A stretch of 54,347 nt of DNA from Verrucomicrobiota bacterium (lineage in GTDB: Bacteria; Verrucomicrobiota; Verrucomicrobiia; Opitutales; Opitutaceae), in NCBI GenBank assembly GCA_025361935.1, contig JANYJB010000102.1, positions 1 through 54,347 of the forward strand. The letters are read 5' to 3'. This document shows positions 7,673-19,972 of the stretch, one piece after another. The translations under genes were made by a program, and so were the position numbers. Position 1 is the first letter of the stretch. Every line of letters begins with the position of its first letter. A model generated the notes under the pieces. The model did not search any database. It was not told the DNA's origin and was given only the letters and a program-made list of their open reading frames with translations.

Positions 7673-8674
7673 TCACGGCTCCACGATCACCGGCAGGCCG
7701 ACGTAGGCGATCGAGAGGAGCGTGCGGGCGTCCCAGTTCGCGAGGCGGAAGCAGCCGTGGGATTCGGTGCGGCCTACGTTTTCGGGGAGCGGGGTGCCGT
7801 GGATGCCGTAGCCGGGGCGGTCGAGGCCGATCCACGCCACGCCAACCGGGTTGTTGGGGCCGGGGGGGATGATGAGTTTGTGGCCGACGGACTGGGCTTC
7901 CTCGGATTCGGGGAACGTTGCCGGGTCGAAGGTGTAGTCGGGGTCGGCGATGACGATGGCGACGTGGAGTTCGCCGACGGGGCGTTTCTCGACTTTTTGG
8001 GCGATGCTCACGGGGAAGTGGGCGACGAGCGCGCCAGTGTCGTCGCGGGCTTCGAGGACGTGCTCGGCGAGGCGCACGTGGAGCATCGCGGGTTTGGCGA
8101 GCGGGGCAGCGAGATCGACGTCGGGGACGCTCACGACGGTGCCAAGCTCGACCGAGGTCCAGTCGATGGAGGGGTTGAGCCGACGGATGAATACGGGGCC
8201 GGAGTGGGTCTGCTCGGATACGAGTTCCAAGGCGGTTTCGTAGGCGAGGGCGGTTTGTTGCGACTTGCCGATCCACGTGGGGCTGAGGCGTTCCAGACGG
8301 TCGAGGTCGTCGGCGGCGAGGGGAAGTTGCCGGAGCGGCGGGGTGGTCAACACGAGCGCGGCGCGGGTGGCGTCGTCGAGGCGGCCGGTGGCGGGGAGGT
8401 TTTGGTTTTTCTGAAAGGCGACGAGGGCGGCGGCGCTTTGCGCGCCGGGGACGCCGTCGATGGGGCCGCAGGAGATGGCGTGGCGGGCGAGGACGATCTG
8501 CGCTTCCATCCAGGATTCCACGGGGCGCGGGTAGGTGCGGACGGGAACGGGTTTGAAGGTGACGGCGGGCAGGTCGGCGGGCGCGGACACGGGGGATTGC
8601 GCGGGTAGCTCCGTCGCCAGGCTGATGGCAATGAGAACGAAAATGAGGTGAAGCGGGGACACGGGTGAACGCAC
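7673..8674 (-). CDS. L,D-transpeptidase with peptidoglycan-binding domain
   Basis: Predicted periplasmic YkuD-type L,D-transpeptidase, which cross-links peptidoglycan or attaches proteins to it. The GTG at 8674 is chosen as start because it places a signal peptide (SPLHLIFVLIAISLATELPAQS) at the N-terminus; the frame stays open to 8890, but that would overlap the upstream transporter gene. Product about 333 aa. Seen: a peptidoglycan-binding type 1 repeat (PIDGVPGAQSAAALVAFQ ... TGRLDDATRAAL), then the catalytic region with His292 in IHGTP and SHGCFR (His306, Cys308). The catalytic signature is complete. Confidence 0.88.
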   Translation of the reverse strand: MRSPVSPLHLIFVLIAISLATELPAQSPVSAPADLPAVTFKPVPVRTYPRPVESWMEAQIVLARHAISCGPIDGVPGAQSAAALVAFQKNQNLPATGRLDDATRAALVLTTPPLRQLPLAADDLDRLERLSPTWIGKSQQTALAYETALELVSEQTHSGPVFIRRLNPSIDWTSVELGTVVSVPDVDLAAPLAKPAMLHVRLAEHVLEARDDTGALVAHFPVSIAQKVEKRPVGELHVAIVIADPDYTFDPATFPESEEAQSVGHKLIIPPGPNNPVGVAWIGLDRPGYGIHGTPLPENVGRTESHGCFRLANWDARTLLSIAYVGLPVIVEP

Positions 8675-8771
8675 GGGATGGGCGCAGTTTCCCGCGCATG
8701 GCGCGTGACGTCGAGGGAGTTTATTGGCGGAGCAACGCGCCGAGACGGATCGGCGGAGGATAAACGCGGGC

Positions 8772-9662
8772 TTAGGGGCGAGCAGGGTTTTGTTTTCGCG
8801 TGTAGGAGGACGCTGCGGTGCCGCCGAGGATGAGGGCGCCGCCGAGGAGTTCGGGCGCGGTGAAGTGTTCGCCGAAAAAAGTGGCGCCACCGAGGGCGAT
8901 GCCGAGGGGCACGAGCATTTGGAGGAGCGAGCCTTCGGCGACGGAGAGGTCGCGAAAGGCCTGGGTCATGAGGAGTTGGCCGACTCCGGCGCAGGTGCTG
9001 GCGACGGCGAGAACTATCCAAGCGGCGGACGGGAGGGCGGAGAAGGTCGCAACGGCCGGACCGCCGCAGAGGAGCAGGCCGAATAAGCATTGGGCGGCGA
9101 AAATCGTGGAGGAGTGTTCGCGCGCGTGGAGCTGGCGGATGGTCACGACGATCCACGCGGAGCCGAGGGCATTGAGGAACGCGATGAAGTCGTAGAAGCC
9201 CGTATGGGCGCTTCCTGAGAATGGGTTGGAGAGGAAGCCGAGGCCGATGAGCGTGGCGATCGCGCCGCCGAGGAGCCCGGGGCGCAGGTGCTCACGCAGC
9301 ATCCAGACGGCGAACAGTCCGCCCCAGATGACGTAGGTGTTGTTGATGAACGTGGCGCGGCCGGCTCCGAGTTTCGTGACCGTGTAGTAGAACCCAAGCG
9401 TGCAGAGTCCGCCGAGGAGACCGCGCTCGATGAGCTTGCGGTTGGTGAAGAGGTGGGACGGCTGAAACTCACGCCTGTAGAGCGTGAGCACGATGACGAG
9501 TCCGACGGCGAAACGAGCGGACGTGACCACCCAGAGGCTCACGTTTTCGATGCCGCCGAGGGCGCGGATGAGGAGCACGTTGGAAATGAAGCACGCGGTC
9601 GAGCCGAGCATCAGCAGGAGACTGGTGCGATGGGAGCGTGCGGAGGTTGGGACTGAGGTCAT
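8772..9662 (-). CDS. EamA/DMT-family transporter
   Basis: Predicted ten-helix inner-membrane exporter of the drug/metabolite transporter superfamily, about 296 aa from the start at 9662 (MTSVPTSARSHR). A longer start at 9701 lies at the U-tract of the terminator just upstream and is therefore unlikely. Two EamA repeats are visible: SLLLMLGSTACFISNVLLIRALGG begins the first, and the second starts near TGFYDFIAFLNALGSAW and ends with the typical LVPLGIALGGATFFGEHFT and GGALILGG. Substrate cannot be told. Not obviously co-transcribed with its neighbours. Confidence 0.88.
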   Translation of the reverse strand: MTSVPTSARSHRTSLLLMLGSTACFISNVLLIRALGGIENVSLWVVTSARFAVGLVIVLTLYRREFQPSHLFTNRKLIERGLLGGLCTLGFYYTVTKLGAGRATFINNTYVIWGGLFAVWMLREHLRPGLLGGAIATLIGLGFLSNPFSGSAHTGFYDFIAFLNALGSAWIVVTIRQLHAREHSSTIFAAQCLFGLLLCGGPAVATFSALPSAAWIVLAVASTCAGVGQLLMTQAFRDLSVAEGSLLQMLVPLGIALGGATFFGEHFTAPELLGGALILGGTAASSYTRKQNPARP

Positions 9663-9701
9663 GGAGGGTGTCTGGTGGAGGACGGCCCGACGACGGCGCA
9701 T

Positions 9702-9731
9702 AAAAAAACCGCGCCGGAATCGGGCGCGGTT
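9702..9731 (-). terminator. Rho-independent terminator downstream of metH
   Basis: Read on the minus strand, AACCGCGCC (complement of 9723-9731) pairs with GGCGCGGTT (complement of 9707-9715) around a 7-nt loop and is followed directly by a run of Ts (complement of 9702-9708). It lies about 190 bases after the metH stop and just before the EamA transporter start. Confidence 0.85.
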
Positions 9732-9922
9732 GCTTCGTGGGAGGCGTTTCTTGGTGTGGGATTAAGAAACGTTCACCGACCGTGCAGCCGCGCATCCGCT
9801 GACGCGAATGGCGCGCCAGAGAGCGATAACGACTGCAGGGACTTTATGCTGGGTGAGCATAGGTGATAAAATGGGATAATGGTGTTGAGGACCGTTTGGC
9901 AAGTTTGGCGTGCGGAACGTGA

Positions 9923-13813
<3,891 letters not shown>

Positions 13814-13870
13814 AGTTTGAGAGAGTTTGACTGGGAAAAGGGAACGCAACGACGGCGTATTGGCAAGTAA

Positions 13871-13900
13871 CATATCTTCGTATGCGTATGTATTGATATG
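13871..13900. promoter_or_regulatory. Possible operator dyad in the metH/btuB divergent promoter region
   Basis: CATATC and GATATG flank an 18-base centre that contains tandem CGTATG units, 58-87 bases upstream of the preferred metH start. The position suits a regulator of metH. The half-sites resemble those of ArsR-type methionine-cycle regulators, but this is a resemblance only. Confidence 0.3.
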
Positions 13901-13935
13901 TTTTTTGGGTTAAGGCTTGATTCGATAAGAGGCGC

Positions 13936-14165
13936 GGCGCAGGGTGCGCACGCCTGTCGTTCTTTTTCAACTTTGCGGAAACGGGGAAGGCCGTGAAAAC
14001 CGGCCACAGTTGCGCTGCGGTAACGTATCAGTCCAAACCCACAGCCCGCGCCAGAAGGCGCGCGGGTCAAAGCCAATCGGGGTAACATCCGGTGAAGGCG
14101 AGAGGAGAGGCACGCGGGCTTTTTAAGCCCGTAACAAATGCGGAGTCCGAACATCCGTCCTGCAA
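13936..14165 (+). promoter_or_regulatory. Cobalamin riboswitch
   Basis: Conserved blocks appear in the right order for the btuB-leader aptamer: GGTGC (13943-13947), GGGGAA (13983-13988), GCGCTGCGGTAACG (14012-14025), GCCAATC (14072-14078), GGTGAAGGC (14091-14099), and a B12-box-like AGTCCGAACATCCGTCC (14144-14160). P1 closes by GCAGG (13939-13943) with CCTGC (14159-14163). A hairpin GCGGGC/AAGCCCG (about 14115-14131) fills the variable arm. Downstream, an 8-bp hairpin (14178-14199) and a second pairing (CGCTTCA 14202-14208 with TGAAGCG 14223-14229) may form the expression platform. It precedes the BtuB-like receptor; vitamin B12 would repress that gene. Confidence 0.9.
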
Positions 14166-14298
14166 AGGCTCACGCGTCCGGTGCGATTGCGCGCACCGGT
14201 TCGCTTCACTTCATCGCAAAAATGAAGCGTGAGAGTGGTCGCTTTCCCGTGCCAACGGGGCGGGTGCCTGCTCTTGCCTTAGACAAAAGCAGACATCC

Positions 14299-16173
14299 AT
14301 GAACATTCCTTCGCGCTCCCGCCAGGCGGGTCGCCTTTTCCTCGCGTTCGCCCTGGTGGCGGCGCTCGTTTCCATCGCCTGCGGGCAGGTCGTGCCCTTC
14401 ATCCAGATGGAGGACTACGTCGTCACCGCCGCGCGCACTCCCCAAGATCCCGACAACGTGGCCAGCAGTGTCACGGTCATCAGTTCCGCCGAGTTGGCGG
14501 ATCACCAGATCGACAACGTCGGCGACGCCCTGCGCTCCGTGCCGGGCGTGAACGTCCTGCAAACCGGCGGGAGCGGGGGCGTGACCTATCTTTCGCTGCG
14601 CGGAGGCAAGAACTCGCAGACGCTCGTGCTCGTGGACGGCGTGCGTTTCAACGACGCCAACTCGACTTATCAAAGTTGGCTGGGCGGATTTTCGCCGAGC
14701 GCGCACGACCGCATCGAGGTGCTGCGCGGCCCGCAGAGCACGCTTTACGGCGGCGCGGCGATGGGCGGCGTGGTGTCCATTGGCCTGGAGCGCGGCGCAG
14801 GCGCGCCGTCCGGGTCGGTCGATCTTGAGGCGGGCAGTTTCAGCACGAGCCGCGGTGTCGTTTCGTCGCAGGGGGAGGTGAAGAGCTTCGCCTATTCGTT
14901 CACGGCGTCCGGTCTCGACACCGACAACGACCGGCAGAACAACAACGCGCGCCTGCAAAACTACGCGCTCCGCCTCGACTACCAAGCGACCGCGAATCTC
15001 GCGGTGGGCGGCACGGTCCGCTATCTCGACAGCTACTACAAAGACCCGAACGACATCCGCACGACCAACACCACGCCGATCAATAACAACTACCTCCAGA
15101 GCACCTTGGGAACCGTGTTTGCAGAGGTCACGCCCTCGGAGGTGTGGCGGTCGCGTGTGACGGCGGGATATCAGCGTCAGCTCTACGACAACGACGGGAG
15201 TTTCTCCGGGTTTCCCAGTCCCTACAGCACCGATACCAAGCGGGAAATTCTGGAATGGCAGAACAACCTGCGATTCACGGATGCGATCACGGCGGTGGCG
15301 GGCGCCAGTTACGAGCGCTCCGAGTTTTCAGATGGCGTGTCGTATCCCAACGACCGGTCGAAGGGCGTTTACGGCCAGGCGGAGTGGTCGCCGTTGAAAG
15401 GGCTCCGTCTCGGGGCCGGCGTGCGTTATGACGACTACGACTCGTTTGGCGGATCAAACACCTACCGCCTGACGGCGAGCGAACTCGTGGCGGCCACGGG
15501 CACACGGTTTCACGTTACCTATGGGACCAGCTTCTTGCCGCCCAGCATCACGCAGCGATATGGCTCGGCGTTTACAGCGGCGGCTCCCGGCATCCAGCCG
15601 GAGGAATCCACAGGCTGGGACGCGGGCGTCGAGCAAACGTTCATCGACAAAAAACTCACGGGCGACGTCACGTTTTTCCGCAACGACTACAAAAACCTCA
15701 TCTCCTACAAGGGCGCGATCTTCCCCGCGCTCGGTTCGTTCGTGAACATAGGCCAGGCGCGCACTCAGGGCGTGGAGACGTCGATCAAAGCGAAGTTGTC
15801 CGAGCAGGTGAGCGTCGCGGCCGCTTACACTTATCTGGAGGCGACAGACGAAGTTTCTCAGGTGCGGCTCGAGGACCGTCCGCGTCACACCTTTTCGGCT
15901 AACGTCGATTGGACGCCGGTCGAGGCGTGGCTGCTGGGCGCTGGTGTGCAGGGGGCGACGGATAGGCGGACGACGAATTTCAACACGGCGCCGTCGAGCA
16001 AAGTTGATCAGGCCGGCTACACGGTCTTTCGGCTCTACACGCGTTATCAGGCGACGAAGCAGCTCACGCTGCATGCGCGCGTGGAGAACGTGTTCGACGC
16101 GCACTACGAGGAGACCTACGGGTTTCCCTCGGCGGGCGCGGCGGTGTTTGCCGGCGCGGAGTTCAAGTTCTAG
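14299..16173 (+). CDS. btuB: TonB-dependent outer-membrane receptor, BtuB-like (cobalamin)
   Basis: 624-aa outer-membrane receptor that takes up a corrinoid with energy from TonB. Seen: signal peptide (1-29), a TonB-box-like region followed by VVTAARTP, the plug domain (SVTVISSAELADHQIDNVGDALRSVPGV ... RIEVLRGPQSTLYGG, split here by a gap), and a 22-strand-type barrel ending in Phe (AEFKF), the outer-membrane sorting signal. The length matches BtuB (about 614 aa). The cobalamin riboswitch immediately upstream and the divergent metH support a B12 substrate. No BtuFCD or TonB genes are adjacent. Confidence 0.9.
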   Translation: MNIPSRSRQAGRLFLAFALVAALVSIACGQVVPFIQMEDYVVTAARTPQDPDNVASSVTVISSAELADHQIDNVGDALRSVPGVNVLQTGGSGGVTYLSLRGGKNSQTLVLVDGVRFNDANSTYQSWLGGFSPSAHDRIEVLRGPQSTLYGGAAMGGVVSIGLERGAGAPSGSVDLEAGSFSTSRGVVSSQGEVKSFAYSFTASGLDTDNDRQNNNARLQNYALRLDYQATANLAVGGTVRYLDSYYKDPNDIRTTNTTPINNNYLQSTLGTVFAEVTPSEVWRSRVTAGYQRQLYDNDGSFSGFPSPYSTDTKREILEWQNNLRFTDAITAVAGASYERSEFSDGVSYPNDRSKGVYGQAEWSPLKGLRLGAGVRYDDYDSFGGSNTYRLTASELVAATGTRFHVTYGTSFLPPSITQRYGSAFTAAAPGIQPEESTGWDAGVEQTFIDKKLTGDVTFFRNDYKNLISYKGAIFPALGSFVNIGQARTQGVETSIKAKLSEQVSVAAAYTYLEATDEVSQVRLEDRPRHTFSANVDWTPVEAWLLGAGVQGATDRRTTNFNTAPSSKVDQAGYTVFRLYTRYQATKQLTLHARVENVFDAHYEETYGFPSAGAAVFAGAEFKF

Positions 16174-16202
16174 TTGGGGAGGCTGTCGGCTGCGTCAAGC
16201 CG

Positions 16203-16234
16203 CCAACGGCAGGGGGGAAATTTCCTGCCGTTGG
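16203..16234. terminator. Strong hairpin between convergent btuB-like gene and recQ
   Basis: CCAACGGCAGG (16203-16213) pairs perfectly with CCTGCCGTTGG (16224-16234) across a 10-nt loop. It lies in the 65-base gap between two convergent stops. There is no long T-run on either side, so it may be a bidirectional barrier rather than a classical intrinsic terminator. Confidence 0.55.
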
Positions 16235-16238
16235 TTCG

Positions 16239-18068
16239 TCAGTTGTTGAAGGTCATGCGGGAGTTGTCCTGGAGGTAACTCGCGATTTCACGGGAGAAGA
16301 GTTCGCTGAACTCGGCGCGTTTTTTCGCACCCATGCCGAAGATGTTGGCCATCGCTTCGTCGGACTGCGGGTATTCGCGGGCCATCTGGCGGAGGGTGGC
16401 GTCGCCGAAGATGACATACGCGGGAACCTTGCGTTCGTCGGCGAGTTTTTTGCGGAGGTCGCGGAGGCGGTTGAAGAGAATCTCGTCGCACTCGATGTCG
16501 CCTTCGCGGCGGACGATCTTGCGGACTTTGGGCAGGTCCATCGGTTTGGTGAGCGTGATGGGGCGGCGAGTTTTCAGCGCGTCGATGCCTTCGGCGTTCA
16601 GTTGGAGCGTGGGGTATTCGCCTTCGCTTTGGACGAGGAGGCCGAGGCGGAGGAGGTCGCGGCCGATGGCGGCCCAGGCGGGGCGGGAGAGGTCTTTGCC
16701 GATGCCGTAGGTGGAGAGGCGGTCGTGGTCCCAGCGGCGGATTTTGTCGGTGTCGGCGCCGGTGAGGACTTCGCAGACGTGGTTGATGCCGACGCCGAAG
16801 CGGCTGGCGGCGTTGATGCGGTAAACGCAGGAGAGGAATTTTTGCGCGGGGATGGTGCCGTCGTAGGTGTCGCGGGGTTCGAGGCAGTTGTCGCAGGCGG
16901 CGCAGTTATCGAGGGGGAATTTTTCGCCGAAGTAGGCGAGGAGTTCGCCTCGGCGGCAGGCGGCGCTCTCGGCGTAGCGCATGATCTGGCGGAGCTGGGC
17001 GCGGGCGACTTGCTGCTCCTGCTCGTTGGTCATCTCGTCGATGAAGTGGGTCTGCTTGGAGGCGTCGCCGGCGGAGAAGAGCAGGAGGCAATCGCCGGGG
17101 AGGCCGTCGCGCCCGGCGCGGCCGGTTTCCTGGTAGTAACCTTCGATGTTTTTGGGGAGGTCGTAGTGGATGACCCAGCGGACGTTGGGCTTGTTGATGC
17201 CCATGCCGAAGGCGATCGTGGCGCACATGATGCGAACCTCGTCACGGAGGAAGAGATCCTGGTTGCGCGCGCGTTCGTCGGCGGGGAGGCCGGCGTGGTA
17301 GGGGCGGGCGGAGTAGCCTTTGCCGGCGAGAGCATCGGCGACGCGTTCGGTGGCGGCGCGGCTGGCGCAGTAAACGATGCCGGACTCGTCTTCGCGTTTT
17401 TTGACCCAGGCGATGATCTGGTCGGTGGGTTTTTCCTTGGGGAGAACTTTGTAGGTAAGATTAGGGCGGTTGAAGGAGGCGACGAAGACGGCGGGGTCGC
17501 GGAGCTTGAGGTGTTTGATGATGTCGGCGCGGACGCGTTCGGTGGCGGTGGCGGTGAGCGCCATCACGGGGACGTCGGGGAGGAGTTCGCGGAGTTTGGA
17601 AATCTGGCGATACTCGGGGCGGAAGTCGTGGCCCCATTCGGAGACGCAGTGGGCTTCGTCGATGGCGATGGCGGTGACGTTCCAGGCTTTTAAGTTTTCC
17701 TGCCAGTTATCGAGCATGAGTCGCTCGGGGGCGACGTAGAGGAGGCGCCATTCGTTGCGATGGAGGCCGGCGAGACGCGAACGGGCTTCGGCGGAGGAAA
17801 GCGTGGAGTTGAGAAACGTGGCGGCGACACCGGCGGCCTGAAGTTGGTCAACTTGATCTTTCATCAACGCGATGAGCGGCGAGACCACGATGGTGAGGCC
17901 GGTGCGGTGGAGGGCGGGAATTTGGAAGCAGAGAGACTTGCCGCCGCCGGTGGGCAGGAGGGAGAAGACGTCGCGGCCGGCGAGGGATGTCTCGAGGATC
18001 TCGCGCTGGAGCGGGCGAAACTCGGGATAGCCGAAGGTGGTGTGGAGGGTGTTGAGGAGTTCGGGCAC
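16239..18068 (-). CDS. recQ: ATP-dependent DNA helicase RecQ
   Basis: 609-aa superfamily 2 helicase acting in recombination and stalled-fork repair; the length equals E. coli RecQ. Seen in order: the N-terminal FGYPEFRPLQREI element (motif 0), Walker A TGGGKSLCFQ, DEAH box in DEAHCVSEWGHDFRPEY, TATATERVR, motif IV-VI region with FGMGINKPNVRWVIH and QETGRAGRDG, the zinc subdomain cysteines (ESAACRRGELL ... NCAACDNC), a winged-helix domain, and a C-terminal HRDC domain (FGDATLRQMAREYPQSDE). All helicase motifs look intact. Confidence 0.97.
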   Translation of the reverse strand: MPELLNTLHTTFGYPEFRPLQREILETSLAGRDVFSLLPTGGGKSLCFQIPALHRTGLTIVVSPLIALMKDQVDQLQAAGVAATFLNSTLSSAEARSRLAGLHRNEWRLLYVAPERLMLDNWQENLKAWNVTAIAIDEAHCVSEWGHDFRPEYRQISKLRELLPDVPVMALTATATERVRADIIKHLKLRDPAVFVASFNRPNLTYKVLPKEKPTDQIIAWVKKREDESGIVYCASRAATERVADALAGKGYSARPYHAGLPADERARNQDLFLRDEVRIMCATIAFGMGINKPNVRWVIHYDLPKNIEGYYQETGRAGRDGLPGDCLLLFSAGDASKQTHFIDEMTNEQEQQVARAQLRQIMRYAESAACRRGELLAYFGEKFPLDNCAACDNCLEPRDTYDGTIPAQKFLSCVYRINAASRFGVGINHVCEVLTGADTDKIRRWDHDRLSTYGIGKDLSRPAWAAIGRDLLRLGLLVQSEGEYPTLQLNAEGIDALKTRRPITLTKPMDLPKVRKIVRREGDIECDEILFNRLRDLRKKLADERKVPAYVIFGDATLRQMAREYPQSDEAMANIFGMGAKKRAEFSELFSREIASYLQDNSRMTFNN

Positions 18069-18082
18069 GGTAAAACGTCGGC

Positions 18083-18284
18083 GTGAAAGACGGCCAGATT
18101 GCGGGCGGGGATGGGCGGCTCAAGGTGTATCGCTCGCTGATGGAGGTTTTTGACCGGCTCGAAGTCTTGGAGGCGACGGCAGAGGCTTTGCAGCTCGCTC
18201 GGGCCGCTGGGTCCGCTGGTGCCGATGCCGGACAGCGCGCTCGCGGAGCTGCGCAAGGCGTTTGGGATGGAGCGAGGCGAGTGA
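18083..18284 (+). pseudogene. Possible small gene split by a frameshift
   Basis: Between recQ (diverging) and allophanate hydrolase (converging) lies about 200 bases with protein-like sequence in two plus-strand frames. One starts at GTG 18083 and reads KDGQIAGGDGRLKVYRS then LMEVFDRLEVLEATAEAL. Shifted by one base, another reads SSLGPLGPLVPMPDSAL then AELRKAFGMERGE and stops at 18282-18284. Joined near 18195 they would give a helical protein of about 66 aa. This may be a decayed gene, a sequencing error, or chance. Family not recognised. Confidence 0.25.
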
Positions 18285-18289
18285 GTGCG

Positions 18290-19966
18290 TCAGCGCTGTG
18301 CGGCCAGGTGGGCCACCCAGCCGCCGTGGGGCGTGATGTTAATCGCGTCGGCGAGGGCGGCGGGTTCGCAGAGGAAACTTTTGCTGGTTGTGCCGTCGGC
18401 GAGCGTCGCGGTGCCGATAACCATGGGGGCGGGAACGGCGGCGACGAAGCGACCGAACGCCTCTGGTGTGAGCGCGTAAGTCTCGACGGCGATGGGCGCA
18501 CCGGTCTCGCCGGGCGCGACGCGCACGAGACCGGGCTTGGGCGGAGTGGTGTTGGCCAGCGCGTAGAGGCGGTAGTCGGGCGAGGTCGTGGTGGCGGCGA
18601 GGAAGCGTGCGCCGAGGGACGTGAGTTGGTGGTGCAGCGGTTGTCCGCGCAGGTGCGCGCCGCAGACGGCGAGGCGGATGGTGTCGGCGGGCGGGACGGT
18701 AGCAGGCGAGGGTTCGCCGAGGTAGCGTGCGCCGAGAGCGAGGAGTTGCGCATCATGCCAAGCGGGGGCGATGAACGTGATGCCGAAACCGGGGCCGAAA
18801 CTGTAGCGACCGGCGGGCAGGGTGAGGCCGCACAGGTCGAGCAGGTTCATGAAATTGTTATAGCGGCCGAGATTCGAGTTGAGGCGAATCGGGTCGGCGG
18901 CGATTTCAGATATTTTGTAGATCGTGCCGGCGGTGGGGGCGACGAGGGCGTCAACGGTGGCGAGAATCTGGTCGGCAGTTCGGCGGAGTTCGACGAGGCG
19001 GTAGGTGGCGCGGAAAGCGTCGGCAGCGGAGGCATTGCGGCCGCCGAGGATGATCTTGGAGACGGTGGAATCGAGTCCGGCGGCGCGGGCGGACTCGGGC
19101 GTGGCGGAGTGTTGTTCGATGAATGCGCCGACGGCGGCGTAGCGCTCGGCGGTCCAAGGGCCTTCGTAGAGCAGGCGGGCGGCGTCGAGGAACGGGGAGA
19201 AATCGACTTCTGTAATTTTGATGCCGAGGGTGCGCAGGCGGTCGAGGGCGGCGGCGAAGAGGGCGGGGGACTCGGTGTTTCCAAACCATTCGAGTTGGTC
19301 GGCGCGGGGGACGCCGATGCGATGAGGGTCGGAAATTTTGTCACTTATTAAGTGACAAATGGGTCGGGCGCGGGAGAAGGGGTCGAGTGGGTCGAAGCCT
19401 TCGGTGACGGCGAGAACGCGGGCGGCGGTGGCGATGTCTCGGGTAAAGATCGAGACGCAGTCGAGGCTGCGGCATGCAGGGACTACGCCGCGAGTGCTCA
19501 GGCGCCCTTTGGTGGGTTTGAGGCCGATGATCTGGTTGAAAGCGGCGGGCACGCGGCCGGAGCCAGCGGTGTCGGTGCCGAGGGCGAAATCGACTTCGTT
19601 GCGGGCGACGGCAACAGCCGATCCGCTGGAGGAACCGCCGGAGATGTAGTCGGGATTAAAGACGTTGCGCGGTGCGCCGTAGGGCGAGCGGGTGCCGACG
19701 AGGCCGGTGGCGAATTGGTCGAGGTTGGTTTTGCCGACGGGCGTTGCGCCGGCGGCGAGAAGACGTGCGACGACGTGGGCGGATTCGGTCGGCGTGTAGG
19801 CGAAGGCGGGGCAGGTGGCGGTGGTGGGGACGCCGGCGAGGTCGATGTTGTCTTTGATCGCGAAGGTGAGGCCGGCGAGCGGGGCGGTGACGGTGGGCGT
19901 GGCGAAACGCGCTTGTTCGACGGCGGTGAGGCGGTGAATCCAAATCGAGGCGTCGTCGGTGCTCAT
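18290..19966 (-). CDS. atzF: Allophanate hydrolase
   Basis: Hydrolyses allophanate to two ammonia and two CO2, the last step of urea or guanidine carboxylation pathways. 558 aa, amidase-signature family: catalytic Lys38 (AIKDN), the cis-Ser region GGSSSGSA (110-117), and nucleophile Ser136 in TDTAGSGRVPA. The Arg/Val in place of the usual GGSIRIP is typical of the allophanate-specific group. The C-terminal third (GRFVAAVPAPMVIGTATLADG) is the separate domain known from AtzF-type enzymes. It starts six bases after the carboxylase stop, so it is the last gene of that operon. Confidence 0.94.
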   Translation of the reverse strand: MSTDDASIWIHRLTAVEQARFATPTVTAPLAGLTFAIKDNIDLAGVPTTATCPAFAYTPTESAHVVARLLAAGATPVGKTNLDQFATGLVGTRSPYGAPRNVFNPDYISGGSSSGSAVAVARNEVDFALGTDTAGSGRVPAAFNQIIGLKPTKGRLSTRGVVPACRSLDCVSIFTRDIATAARVLAVTEGFDPLDPFSRARPICHLISDKISDPHRIGVPRADQLEWFGNTESPALFAAALDRLRTLGIKITEVDFSPFLDAARLLYEGPWTAERYAAVGAFIEQHSATPESARAAGLDSTVSKIILGGRNASAADAFRATYRLVELRRTADQILATVDALVAPTAGTIYKISEIAADPIRLNSNLGRYNNFMNLLDLCGLTLPAGRYSFGPGFGITFIAPAWHDAQLLALGARYLGEPSPATVPPADTIRLAVCGAHLRGQPLHHQLTSLGARFLAATTTSPDYRLYALANTTPPKPGLVRVAPGETGAPIAVETYALTPEAFGRFVAAVPAPMVIGTATLADGTTSKSFLCEPAALADAINITPHGGWVAHLAAQR

Positions 19967-19972
19967 GGAGGA

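Noticed and set aside
14111-14131. GCGGGC-TTTTT-GCCCG hairpin as a stand-alone terminator
   Set aside because: It falls inside the cobalamin aptamer, between the GGTGAAGGC block and the B12 box, and is best read as its variable arm.
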